From NCBI RefSeq assembly GCF_003387375.1, contig NZ_QUNG01000003.1, forward strand, positions 307,180 to 371,179: a DNA stretch of 64,000 bases. Reading direction: 5' to 3'. Within the stretch, counting starts at the first letter, position 1, and the number at the start of each line of letters is the position of its first letter. Below the pieces are notes generated by a model, which saw only the letters and a program-made list of their open reading frames with translations, was not told where the DNA came from and ran no database searches. The stretch comes from Marinomonas pollencensis. Lineage in GTDB: Bacteria; Pseudomonadota; Gammaproteobacteria; Pseudomonadales; Marinomonadaceae. Position numbers and translations under genes: made by a program. Below, piece after piece: positions 34,596 to 43,457 of the stretch.

Positions 34596-34838
34596 ATGAA
34601 TACTTTTACTAAAAGCGTTGCTACTTTCCTAGCTGCTTCTTCTATCGCAACTGTTGCTCTAGCTGCACCAGGCGATGCAACTTACGGTCAATCTACTCGT
34701 GGCCAATTGAACTCTTTAGAGTCTCAAGCACATGACGTGAATGTTAGTCTTGAAGGCAACGCTGCTTTTGCTCTAACTCAGAAAGCCTCTGCTGAAAACA
34801 GCCACCGCGCAGAGTTCCTACAAAACAAACTTAATTAA
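34596..34838 (+). CDS. small secreted protein, family copy 3
   Basis: 80 residues, same signal peptide and mature layout (APGDATYGQSTRGQLNSLES..., tail ENSHRAEFLQNKLN). It is closer to copy 2 than to copy 1. One departure in the middle: FALTQKAS replaces FAPTIKAS. A lipoprotein gene follows, but the terminator between them argues against co-transcription. Confidence 0.85.
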   Translation: MNTFTKSVATFLAASSIATVALAAPGDATYGQSTRGQLNSLESQAHDVNVSLEGNAAFALTQKASAENSHRAEFLQNKLN

Positions 34839-34884
34839 GTTGTTAAGTAATTCTCCATTCTAAGAAAGAATGAACGCCTTAATA

Positions 34885-34915
34885 AGCCAGCATGATTCGT
34901 CATGCTGGCTTTTTC
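34885..34915 (+). terminator. terminator of peptide gene copy 3
   Basis: AGCCAGCATGA / TCATGCTGGCT around TTCG, then TTTTTC; identical stem to copy 2. Confidence 0.9.
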
Positions 34916-35185
34916 ATTTTCAGTACTCACCAAGCAGTAGATTCATATTGCAATTACCACCGTATCAGGATTGGGAAACACACCAAGAAAGGTAAGGGCA
35001 AGCCTGCTGGCCTCCACATGTGGATAAATGCTTGCTATTCGCAGCGAGCATCAAATTGAAGAGTGGATCCATTGACAAGATGCCTGTCAAAGAACACAAG
35101 CTTATATGGCTCGGAACTTTATGTGATTTATGCTTTCATTATAAAAAGGCAGGATTGTCGTGAACATATAGAGAGGGTTAGGATC

Positions 35186-35830
35186 ATGAAAAGCATTTTG
35201 CTATTCGCCGCATTATCAATATTACTAAGCGGTTGCGCTTCGAATACCACTCTCTCTGGCCGTTATCTTAGTAATCTAGATCCCAATATTGATATAGCTA
35301 AGTCTGCCTCTATTTTAGTACGCTCAAACAAAGAAGGTGACTCACTAACAAACAGGCGCTACATCCCAGATGTGATCCAGGCCTTAACTCAGCTTGGCTT
35401 CACCAATGTTGCTGCACAAATGACAGCACCTGACTATATTCTTGTCGTGAACTTCACATCCAAACAAGAAAACCTTCAACAAACCGTACCTGTTTTTACC
35501 CGGCATCGAGGGACGCCTTATGTTATTTGCCACCAGAATAAAAATAATAACAGGGTCTGTACAACGCACTATCACTACAATGCCCCAATCGTAAGTGGTT
35601 ATCGCTCCATCACAACTTCAACCAATCTCCATACCTTCGAATTTACTTTATACGATCAACAAGATACGCCTATTTTAGAAGTGACCAGTAACGTTGTTGA
35701 TGAAGACTGCTCTCAATGGAAAATCTATAAGTTCCTGGCTGCTGATGCGATTGCTAGAATTAATTTCAGTACACCAGTCGATACTCAATACTCGGTCACC
35801 ATGCCCGAGGATTATAGCTGTCAGCAATAG
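35186..35830 (+). CDS. lipoprotein, DUF4136-like
   Basis: 214 residues from the ATG at 35186, which has AGGAT just upstream; the longer frame from 35063 lacks both. A lipoprotein signal ends at LLSGC (Cys about residue 16). The mature part has DPNIDIAKSASILV early, IPDVIQALTQLGFTNV and APDYILVVNF, resembling the DUF4136 pattern of a short amphipathic helix followed by a strand. A Cys/His-rich stretch (YVICHQNKNNNRVCTTHYHYN) is unusual and might bind metal or form a disulfide. Function unknown. Confidence 0.7.
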   Translation: MKSILLFAALSILLSGCASNTTLSGRYLSNLDPNIDIAKSASILVRSNKEGDSLTNRRYIPDVIQALTQLGFTNVAAQMTAPDYILVVNFTSKQENLQQTVPVFTRHRGTPYVICHQNKNNNRVCTTHYHYNAPIVSGYRSITTSTNLHTFEFTLYDQQDTPILEVTSNVVDEDCSQWKIYKFLAADAIARINFSTPVDTQYSVTMPEDYSCQQ

Positions 35831-36016
35831 CCTTATTCTGTTCGCCGTGACAGGCAAATGATGAGCGCCAATCTTGACAAGAAAAAAGGTGACCCTTTTG
35901 CGTTTTTGCTGCGTAACTACCTATACTAAAGATTAAGGTAGCGGCACATAGCTACCTTATATCGATAGGTTGTTTTCCAAATCCAATAAGCTTTTTCAAA
36001 GAGCGAGGGGGAATCC

Positions 36017-36628
36017 ATGATCAATCATGTATGGGGCTTAATCCATCATCCAGAGCGCGAATGGCGTGAAATAAACAAAGAACATGAAACCGTTAGCCAT
36101 TTATATACTCACCATGTACTTTGGCTTTCTGCTATTCCGGTGGTGAGTGCTTTTATCGGTACGACCCAATTTGGCTGGACTTTTGGTGGCGATGAAGCCA
36201 TTAAAGTATCGCTAATCAATGGTCTTAGTCTTGGCATACTATTCTATGCTCTGATTTTAGCGGCGGTAGCATTAGTGGGCAGTTTAATCTACTGGATGGC
36301 AGGCAGATATCCTTCGCGCCCAAGCCGTCATGAATGCATTGTCTTTGCAGGCTATATTGCAACGCCGATGTTTTTAAGCGGCCTTTTTGCACTCTACCCT
36401 ATCATTTGGTTATGTACTTTAGCTTGTATTGCGGGGGTCTGTTATACCGGCTACCTTCTCTATAAAGGCACTCCGAGTTTTTTAGGTATCAGTCATAAAC
36501 AAGGCTTTATTTTATCCAGTACCACACTCGGAATTGGCGTATTGGTGTTAGAGGCATTACTAGCGCTTGTGGTCCTATTATGGAGTATGGGATCTAGTAA
36601 CAGTGTTGTCTGGCACTTTTTCCAATAA
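36017..36628 (+). CDS. Yip1-family inner-membrane protein
   Basis: 203 residues with about five membrane helices. The N-terminal MINHVWGLIHHPEREWREI is the typical soluble lead-in of bacterial YIP1-domain proteins (YohC type), followed by hydrophobic segments at roughly 36-52, 66-92, 110-130, 132-148 and 165-190. Function is not established for bacterial members. GAGGGGG is placed about seven bases before the ATG. It stands alone. Confidence 0.78.
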   Translation: MINHVWGLIHHPEREWREINKEHETVSHLYTHHVLWLSAIPVVSAFIGTTQFGWTFGGDEAIKVSLINGLSLGILFYALILAAVALVGSLIYWMAGRYPSRPSRHECIVFAGYIATPMFLSGLFALYPIIWLCTLACIAGVCYTGYLLYKGTPSFLGISHKQGFILSSTTLGIGVLVLEALLALVVLLWSMGSSNSVVWHFFQ

Positions 36629-37543
36629 CAAGACTAACCCGTCTTTCGCAGAACATTCAGAAAAGAGGTCACAAGCTCATTGCTTGGCATACCAACAAAA
36701 GTGCATTAAGGGGAGACCATATTGGGAAGATGCGAACAAGTCGTCTTTCCAAGCGGTATGGCCTCCCCTTGATGGACTCGTTAAATAGCATACTTTTATA
36801 TTAGGGAAGGTATGAATAAGTCCTCCCGCCTCAGCATGTGGGTAAAAGTCTGAGATTTAAGGCGAGAAGCGCAACTTAATAGTCGCTCCATTGACCAACT
36901 TCTCAACTTTTAGATAAGGCTTTTAGTCCACACCCTACGGGTCTTTCAGAAAAAGAGCCACTCTTCGTTGTCGCTTTTTGAAAGGTGCCTACATGACTTC
37001 AAAGCGACGCCTTGCTTGGCATTTTTTCTTATAAGACTGAGAACAGGTGACTTATTCGTACCTTCCTTAGGTTCTTCAGCCTACCTTAATGATTATAATC
37101 TCAGTATGACGGACTCTTACATCGCCTTGATTAAAGAAGACGCTTGATTGCCTTTTCCTATGTCTTTTCAGCAACACCTCGCGTTAGCCGCTTATCTTGA
37201 TGAACTTTTAATATTGTCATCAGTCTTATGGTGAAACCAGATCACTTAATGTGAGCCTCTTGAAGAGGATAGTTGAAGCTGGCTGGCTTATAGCGCCTCA
37301 ACAATTCATTCCTTCAAATCAAATGCACACAAGGTGTAACCAATGACCTCGAAATAAATCGCTTCCAGACAATTGATTTAAATTAAGTTTTTAATCCCTT
37401 ATTCTCTCTTTAACGGAAGGAAAAAGTAGTCTCTTAACTATCCGTTAAGGTCAAGCTTCGTTATAGTACAAACATGTCATTTTAAGGAACCTTAAATCGC
37501 TATGTCAGATAAAGATGCGACCCGAATCCCAGTTAATTTAACG
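36629..37543. other. long gene-poor region before the Mrp operon
   Basis: More than 900 bases with no open frame I can support. It holds the long imperfect hairpin at 36708-36770, a second weaker one (CTTTCAGAAAAAG near 36948 pairing with CTTTTTGAAAG near 36973), and the Mrp promoter at its right end. It could contain eroded genes or insertion remnants. Confidence 0.5.
36708..36770. repeat. long imperfect inverted repeat
   Basis: AAGGGGAG (36708-36715), CCATA (36717-36721) and TTGGGAAGAT (36722-36731) pair with CTCCCCTT (36763-36770), TATGG (36757-36761) and GTCTTTCCAA (36743-36752). There is one mismatch, a four-base bulge (GCGG), two wobble pairs and an 11-base loop. No T-run follows, so it is not a simple terminator. 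Confidence 0.65.
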
Positions 37544-37557
37544 CGAGGAGCAAAAAA

Positions 37558-40356
37558 TTGAACGCTTTGATTTGGCTCCCATTTTTGCCATTACTCGGCA
37601 CCTTAGTCCCTTTGCTTTTTGCACGTTTTAGCCGCACAGTATGTGCGTTTATGACCGCCGCACTACCCGCTATAACGCTACTGCTTATACTTTTTAATGC
37701 TGGTGCGGTTTTTAACGGCGAGCGTTTCTTCTCTTCGATCCCTTGGGTTCCCGCTATCGGCTTAGAGCTGGCCTTCCGCTTGGATGGTTTATCGCTGCTT
37801 TTCTCGATACTCATACTTGGCATTGGCTTACTTGTCATACTCTACGCACGCTATTATTTATCCGCTCAAGACTCGATCGGGAAATTTTACGCGTACCTAA
37901 TCCTCTTCATGTTTGCCATGCTTGGCGTCGTGTTGTCGGATAACTTAATCCAGCTGTGGTTCTTCTGGGAATTAACCAGCATTAGCTCATTCTTGCTAAT
38001 TAGTTTTTGGGGGCATAAGGTCGAAGCTCGCAAAGGAGCGAGAATGGCACTGACGGTTACCGGTGCTGGCGGTCTTGCGTTGCTTGCAGGTCTATTGTTA
38101 CTTGGGCACACGGTTGGCAGCTACAGTTTACAAACCGTTCTTGATAGCGGCGATTTAATCAAAGCCAGCGCTAGCTACCCCATCATCACTGTACTCGTTC
38201 TACTGGGTGCATTTACCAAATCTGCGCAATTCCCTTTCCATTTTTGGTTACCCAATGCGATGGCTGCGCCTACTCCAGTTAGTGCGTACTTACACTCGGC
38301 CACCATGGTGAAAGCAGGGATCTTCCTCATGGCGCGCTTTTATCCAGCGCTAGCAAATACAGACCTATGGTTCTTGTTGGTCACCTTAACTGGTTTAGCG
38401 ACCTTCCTAACAGGCGCTTACGTCGCCCTCTTCCAGCATGACTTAAAAGGGTTGCTTGCGAACTCCACCATCAGTCACTTAGGTTTAATCACCTTGCTAC
38501 TTGGCATGGGGACAGACTTAGCTGCGGTTGCGGCCATTTTCCACGTCATAAACCACGCTATCTTCAAAGCTTCGTTGTTTATGGCAGCCGGCATCATTGA
38601 TCATGAGTCTGGCTCACGGGATATGCGACACCTTAATGGGCTGTGGAAATACATGCCCTTCACTGCCACCCTAGCGATGGTTGCAGCTTCATCCATGGCT
38701 GGTGTGCCGTTACTTAATGGCTTTCTTTCCAAGGAAATGTTCTTCACGGAGACGTTACATCAGGCCTCTCTTGGCTCCTTATCTTGGATGATTCCTGTGC
38801 TTGCCACCTTAGGCGGCGTCTTTTCCGTCGCCTACTCAATGCGCTTTATTCACGACGTTTTCTTTAATGGCGAACCCGTTAACCTACCTAAAACTCCTCA
38901 CGAACCACCACGCTATATGCGGGTGCCAGTCGAAGTTTTGGTCGCCTTATGTTTAATTGTGGGTATCTTTCCAAGCTTAATCGTCGGCGATTTATTGTAC
39001 TCTGCAGCGGCTGCAGTGTTGAATGGTGCCGTTCCCGACTACAGTTTGGCGATTTGGCATGGTTTCACCTACCCTCTGCTGATGAGTGCCATTGCGATGC
39101 TAGGCGGTTTGATCATCTATACCAATCGCCATCATTTCTTTAAATTCCAAGCCCAGTTCCCGATGAGCGACCCTAAGCTAACCTTTGAGAGCGTTATCCA
39201 ATCCATTACGCTAAAAGCACAAAAATTCATCAGCTTGACAGAAAATGGCTCGCTGCAGCGTTATGTGTTTCTCACCTTGTTGTTAGCCATCTCAATGAAC
39301 GCTATTCCTTTGCTGCAATTAAATGCGACGGCTGGGTTACGTCCTGAGATTCCTCTTGATGCGCTGTCTGTCACCTCAGTCGCCTTGCTGTGTATTGCCG
39401 GTGTGGCGACCGTTATTTGGCATAGACGACGCTTAATTTCACTTTTAATGCTGTCTGTCGTAGGGCTCATTGTTTCTCTGGCATTCGCTAAGTTTTCCGC
39501 ACCAGATCTGGCTTTGACACAGTTGTCGGTGGAAGTTGTTACGGTAATCTTATTGATATTGGCCCTGTTTTTCCTTCCACAGAAGACACCAAAAGAATCG
39601 TCTCCTCGACGTGTGGTACGTGATCTTGGTTTGGCGGCTTTTGTGGGTGGCACGGTAGGTACCATTTGTTACGCCCTAATGACTCGCCCACTAGACACCA
39701 TTTCCACCTTCTTTTTAGAAAACAGTAAAACAGGCGGTGGTGGTACTAACGTGGTGAATGTGATCTTGGTCGATTTTCGAGGCTTTGATACTTTAGGCGA
39801 AATCACGGTATTAGGCATTGCGGCACTGGGGATTTACAAACTGATTGCCAGAATGCGCCTCTACATGCCTTCTAGTGACGGCAAAGGGCGAGCTTGGTCC
39901 GAAGATAAATACCCGTTATTGCTCGCGGTCATTTCACAGAGCCTATTACCATTAGCCCTGTTGGTCTCTGCGTATATTTTCCTGCGTGGTCATAACATGC
40001 CTGGTGGCGGCTTTATTGCAGGCTTAATTACCTCTGTGGCCATTATTCAACAATACATTGCACACGGCGTTGAATGGATCAAACACCGCCTTAAACTGGA
40101 CTATCAGATCATGATAGGCAGTGGTATTAGCATCGCCACTCTCAGTGGCCTTGGCAGTTGGGTATTTGGCCACCCATTCCTAACCTCATGGTTTGATTAC
40201 TTTTATCTACCTGTAATTGGGAAATTTGAACTTGCGAGCGCAATGATATTTGACCTCGGTGTATTTTTAACCGTCGTTGGTGCCACTATGCTGATTTTGG
40301 CAAACCTTGGCCAGTTAACGACCAGTGAACGCGCTACCCAAAAGGAGCATGATTAA
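37558..40356 (+). CDS. mrpA: Mrp antiporter subunit A fused with B (MnhA/B)
   Basis: 932 residues, over 20 membrane helices. The N-terminal two thirds is the complex-I-like MrpA module (NuoL-related; [17 protein letters not shown] and [17 protein letters not shown] are typical). The C-terminal part has [18 protein letters not shown] of MrpA's end followed directly by an MnhB domain ([20 protein letters not shown]). Fusion of A and B is known in several Gram-negatives and explains why no separate mrpB exists here. The complex exchanges Na+ or K+ for H+ across the inner membrane. The start is TTG, fixed by GAGGAG eight bases upstream. Confidence 0.93.
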   Translation: MNALIWLPFLPLLGTLVPLLFARFSRTVCAFMTAALPAITLLLILFNAGAVFNGERFFSSIPWVPAIGLELAFRLDGLSLLFSILILGIGLLVILYARYYLSAQDSIGKFYAYLILFMFAMLGVVLSDNLIQLWFFWELTSISSFLLISFWGHKVEARKGARMALTVTGAGGLALLAGLLLLGHTVGSYSLQTVLDSGDLIKASASYPIITVLVLLGAFTKSAQFPFHFWLPNAMAAPTPVSAYLHSATMVKAGIFLMARFYPALANTDLWFLLVTLTGLATFLTGAYVALFQHDLKGLLANSTISHLGLITLLLGMGTDLAAVAAIFHVINHAIFKASLFMAAGIIDHESGSRDMRHLNGLWKYMPFTATLAMVAASSMAGVPLLNGFLSKEMFFTETLHQASLGSLSWMIPVLATLGGVFSVAYSMRFIHDVFFNGEPVNLPKTPHEPPRYMRVPVEVLVALCLIVGIFPSLIVGDLLYSAAAAVLNGAVPDYSLAIWHGFTYPLLMSAIAMLGGLIIYTNRHHFFKFQAQFPMSDPKLTFESVIQSITLKAQKFISLTENGSLQRYVFLTLLLAISMNAIPLLQLNATAGLRPEIPLDALSVTSVALLCIAGVATVIWHRRRLISLLMLSVVGLIVSLAFAKFSAPDLALTQLSVEVVTVILLILALFFLPQKTPKESSPRRVVRDLGLAAFVGGTVGTICYALMTRPLDTISTFFLENSKTGGGGTNVVNVILVDFRGFDTLGEITVLGIAALGIYKLIARMRLYMPSSDGKGRAWSEDKYPLLLAVISQSLLPLALLVSAYIFLRGHNMPGGGFIAGLITSVAIIQQYIAHGVEWIKHRLKLDYQIMIGSGISIATLSGLGSWVFGHPFLTSWFDYFYLPVIGKFELASAMIFDLGVFLTVVGATMLILANLGQLTTSERATQKEHD

Positions 40357-40358
40357 TT

Positions 40359-40724
40359 ATGGAAGGTATGTACGCATTTAGCGTTGGACTACTAACCGCC
40401 TGTGGTGTGTTTTTAACCTTAAGAGGACGCAGCTTTTCTGTGGTCGTAGGGCTGACGCTACTGTCCTACGCAGTCAACTTATTTCTCTTTGCCAGCGGCC
40501 GCCTTAAACTGAATGCGGCGGCGGTGTTAGGTGAATCAGAGCATTATGGCGACCCACTCCCGCAAGCTCTGGTATTAACCGCTATTGTTATCGGTTTCGC
40601 GATGACGGCATTTGCCGTTATTTTAGCTATGCGTGCCCGTGCAGACTTAGGTAACGACCATGTTGATGGACAAATTCCCCAGCCTAAAAAACCTCTATTT
40701 CAAAAAACAGGAGGGGCGAAATAG
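40359..40724 (+). CDS. mrpC: Mrp antiporter subunit C
   Basis: 121 residues, three membrane helices, NuoK-like. It has YAFSVGLLTACGVFLTLRGR, then LSYAVNLFLFASGRL and DPLPQALVLTAIVIGFAMTA, the family's conserved segment. It begins two bases after mrpA and its stop abuts the mrpD start. Confidence 0.93.
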   Translation: MEGMYAFSVGLLTACGVFLTLRGRSFSVVVGLTLLSYAVNLFLFASGRLKLNAAAVLGESEHYGDPLPQALVLTAIVIGFAMTAFAVILAMRARADLGNDHVDGQIPQPKKPLFQKTGGAK

Positions 40725-42236
40725 ATGCAGCATTTGAGCATTTTGCCCATTTTAATTCCGCTAATTTTTGGCGCAGCACTGCTTTTACCACCACTTTCTA
40801 AACACATCCAAAGACAACGTATTGCAGCTGTCATTGGTTTGTTTTTGCTTTTGGTGTCTGCTTGTTTCCTGCTTTTTCAAGTACAAACTCAAGGCGTGCA
40901 TCTTTATGCATTAGGTGAATGGCAGCCACCATTTGGTATTGTTTTGGTCGCGGACCCCGTTTCTGTATTGCTCGTCGCTCTGACTTCTTTCTTAGCCTTC
41001 TCTGTAATGCTATACGCCATGAATGGACAAGATAAAAATGGCGCCTATTTCCATCCCTTGTTTATGTTTCAGGTGATGGGGATTAATGGTGCCTTTTTGA
41101 CCGGCGATATCTTTAACCTATTTGTCTTTTTTGAGGTGCTATTAATTGCCTCTTACGCTTTGCTAATCCACGGCGGCGGAAAACAAAGAACCCAAGCCAC
41201 AGTCCATTACGTCATTCTCAACCTAGTCGGCTCTAGCTTGTTCCTATTTGGCTTAGGAATTATCTATGGCACACTAGGTACCCTGAACATGGCCGATTTG
41301 GCGGTCAAGGTTGGACAGTTACAAGCTGAAAATGCCACCTTAGCCAAAACGGGAGCCTTGCTACTACTCGTGGTATTTGGTCTAAAAGCAGCCATGTTAC
41401 CGCTGCATTTTTGGTTACCTAAAACCTATTCCAGCGCCAGCGCGCCAGTAGCGGCCTTATTTGCCATTATGACCAAGGTTGGGATTTACAGTATTTTTCG
41501 TGTTTATACCGTCATATTTGGCGAGCATGCGGGAGAGCTTGCGAATATCGCAACCCCTTGGCTATGGCCTCTATCTTTGTTGACCATTGCCATTGGGGCC
41601 ATTGGTATTCTGGCCAGCCCAAATCTAAAAATACTCACAGCGAATTTAGTGATTGTTTCGAGTGGTAGCCTGCTCGCTTGCGCTGCGATAAGTTCAGAGG
41701 TGGCCACTTCCGCCGCCTTATATTACCTTGTCCACAGTACTCTTGTGTCAGCAGGCTTATTTCTACTGGCTGATATTATGGCCAGACAAAGAGGGAAAGC
41801 AGAAGATAGGTTCGTACGTTCACGGCCTTTTGTTCAACCGAAAACACTTGGTATTTTGTTTGCTGTTGGCGCCTTGTCTATCATCGGCATGCCCCCTTTC
41901 TCCGGTTTCATCGGTAAAGTAATGATACTTCAAGCAACCCAGTCTTTCGCTGCGTCATTATGGCTGTGGCCATTAATACTGCTGGGTAGTTTAGCCGCTC
42001 TTATCACTCTATCGCGAGCAGGTACCACCTTGTTCTGGCGCCATAATGGTAACTTATCCACAGAGAGTGAAGCGGCTAAGCCATTAGAACTCACTGCTGT
42101 TGTTTTGTTGCTGCTCGCGTCACCTATCTTGGTTATTTTCGCTGGCGATGTGACGGCTTATACCCAGAATGCAGCTCACTACCTCCATGATTTCCAGTTG
42201 TCTGCTTATAACTTACTTCCCGGAGTGACGCCATGA
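40725..42236 (+). CDS. mrpD: Mrp antiporter subunit D
   Basis: 503 residues, about 14 membrane helices, NuoN/M-like proton-translocating subunit. It carries HFWLPKTYSSASAPVAALFAIMTKVGIY and PPFSGFIGKVMILQA. The start codon directly follows the mrpC stop, with GGAGGGG upstream, and the end overlaps mrpE by four bases (ATGA). Confidence 0.94.
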   Translation: MQHLSILPILIPLIFGAALLLPPLSKHIQRQRIAAVIGLFLLLVSACFLLFQVQTQGVHLYALGEWQPPFGIVLVADPVSVLLVALTSFLAFSVMLYAMNGQDKNGAYFHPLFMFQVMGINGAFLTGDIFNLFVFFEVLLIASYALLIHGGGKQRTQATVHYVILNLVGSSLFLFGLGIIYGTLGTLNMADLAVKVGQLQAENATLAKTGALLLLVVFGLKAAMLPLHFWLPKTYSSASAPVAALFAIMTKVGIYSIFRVYTVIFGEHAGELANIATPWLWPLSLLTIAIGAIGILASPNLKILTANLVIVSSGSLLACAAISSEVATSAALYYLVHSTLVSAGLFLLADIMARQRGKAEDRFVRSRPFVQPKTLGILFAVGALSIIGMPPFSGFIGKVMILQATQSFAASLWLWPLILLGSLAALITLSRAGTTLFWRHNGNLSTESEAAKPLELTAVVLLLLASPILVIFAGDVTAYTQNAAHYLHDFQLSAYNLLPGVTP

Positions 42237-42718
42237 GATTCTTCCCTATGCCTTTCCACAGCATCATGCTGTTTGTGGTCTGGTTACTGCTTAATAATTC
42301 ATTAAGTGCCGGTCAGATGGTGCTTGCCGCATTTTTCGCCATTACTATTCCTTGGCTGGTGAAGGATATGCGTGATGAGCACCCCAAAATCCGTCGTCCT
42401 TGGCTCGCGATTCGCTACGTTTTAATGGTAATGAAAGACATTGTGGTCGCCAATGTTGAGGTTGCACTGCTGATCATTGGCCCTATCAAGAAGTTGCAAC
42501 CTGGTTTTGTGGCTGTGCCTATTAATATGAGTTCAGAACTGGGTATTACGGTACTGGCAAGCACGGTATCTTTAACCCCAGGTACTGTGAGTGCAGAAGT
42601 CTCAAAGGATAAAAACTGGCTCTATATTCACGCCCTGCATTTAGGTGATGAAGGCGCTCTAATTAAGGAAATTAAAAGCCGCTATGAAGCCCCGATTAAG
42701 GAGATCTTCGGATGTTAA
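42233..42718 (+). CDS. mrpE: Mrp antiporter subunit E
   Basis: 161 residues. Two N-terminal membrane helices are followed by a cytoplasmic domain with the family segment ELGITVLASTVSLTPGTVS and IHALHLGDE. Overlaps mrpD by four and mrpF by seven bases, indicating coupled translation. Confidence 0.93.
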   Translation: MRFFPMPFHSIMLFVVWLLLNNSLSAGQMVLAAFFAITIPWLVKDMRDEHPKIRRPWLAIRYVLMVMKDIVVANVEVALLIIGPIKKLQPGFVAVPINMSSELGITVLASTVSLTPGTVSAEVSKDKNWLYIHALHLGDEGALIKEIKSRYEAPIKEIFGC

Positions 42719-42981
42719 TTTGGACTATTACTCTTGTTGCGGTATGCATCTGTATTGCTCTCATACTCAATCTCTGGCGCCTTATACAAGGCCCTAGTGT
42801 TTCAGATCGAATCTTAGCCCTCGATACCATGTACATAAATACCATCGCATTGATTCTGCTATATGGCATGTATACAGGAAGTGCTTTGTACTTTGAAGCG
42901 GCTTTGCTGATTGCGATGCTCGGTTTTGTCAGTACCGCCGCCCTTTCTAAGTACTTACTTCGTGGCGACATCATAGAATAG
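42712..42981 (+). CDS. mrpF: Mrp antiporter subunit F
   Basis: 89 residues, three membrane helices; GPSVSDRILALDTMYIN is the conserved MrpF segment. It starts inside the 3' end of mrpE. A ribosome site (AAGGAG) lies in the mrpE coding region. Confidence 0.93.
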   Translation: MLIWTITLVAVCICIALILNLWRLIQGPSVSDRILALDTMYINTIALILLYGMYTGSALYFEAALLIAMLGFVSTAALSKYLLRGDIIE

Positions 42982-42989
42982 GAACAACT

Positions 42990-43352
42990 ATGCCTTTATA
43001 TCTTGAAATTATTGTCTGTGTACTGCTCTTAATCGGTGGCATATTTCTATTGGTCGGCTCTTATGGGTTGGCGCGTTTACCCGATATTTATATGCGCCTA
43101 CACAGCCCAACCAAAGCCTCAACGTTAGGCATTACTGGTGTTTTAATCGCGTCGATGATTTTACACAGCTACCTACAAGAGTTTATCTCCATTAAGGAAC
43201 TGCTTATTACCCTGTTTCTTTTGATCACAGCTCCTGTTGCAGCAAATATGATCGCCAAAACCGCTATTCATCATGAAATCAAAGCAAAGGAGAAAACACG
43301 CGGTAAAGAGTTAATCAACAGCATGCGTAACCGCGATGCTCCACCTGAGTAA
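42990..43352 (+). CDS. mrpG: Mrp antiporter subunit G
   Basis: 120 residues, three membrane helices, then a basic cytoplasmic tail (EIKAKEKTRGKELINSMRNR). It has GLARLPDIYMRLHSPTKAST, the diagnostic MrpG motif. It is the last gene of the operon, eight bases after mrpF, and is followed by a very strong terminator. Confidence 0.93.
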   Translation: MPLYLEIIVCVLLLIGGIFLLVGSYGLARLPDIYMRLHSPTKASTLGITGVLIASMILHSYLQEFISIKELLITLFLLITAPVAANMIAKTAIHHEIKAKEKTRGKELINSMRNRDAPPE

Positions 43353-43376
43353 GCATTAGTTTCTATTCTCATAAAC

Positions 43377-43420
43377 AAAAAAATCCCCTTCTCGTTGCGC
43401 AACGAGAAGGGGATTTTTTT
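43377..43420. terminator. bidirectional terminator between mrpG and the tubulin-like gene
   Basis: Perfect 18-base arms AAATCCCCTTCTCGTTGC / GCAACGAGAAGGGGATTT with A and T runs outside, between convergent genes. Confidence 0.92.
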
Positions 43421-43457
43421 GGTTTTATGGCCACGCTAGTGAAGCGATATGGCGGCG

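Larger units (their letters stand above)
34441..34915 (+). repeat. secreted-peptide cassette, copy 3
   Basis: Same layout. The extended -10 is TGTTAATAT (34525-34533), the leader hairpin is AGCAGA/TCTGCT, and the ribosome site AAGGTG is identical. Its 5' limit is less clear because the outermost upstream part has diverged. Confidence 0.8.

Noticed and set aside
32856..34915. CRISPR array or toxin-antitoxin cluster
   Set aside because: The repeat units are ~480 bases each and contain a coding gene; there are no short regular repeats with unique spacers. The peptides carry cleavable signal sequences and no partner gene, unlike type I toxins.
35063..35185. Upstream extension of the lipoprotein gene
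   Set aside because: The extra 41 residues precede a perfect lipoprotein signal and have no ribosome site; the ATG at 35186 has AGGAT upstream.
39261..39665. 134-codon minus-strand open frame inside the MrpA/B gene
   Set aside because: Shadow of a long GC-balanced membrane-protein gene; Ser/Thr/Arg-rich composition is typical of antisense frames.
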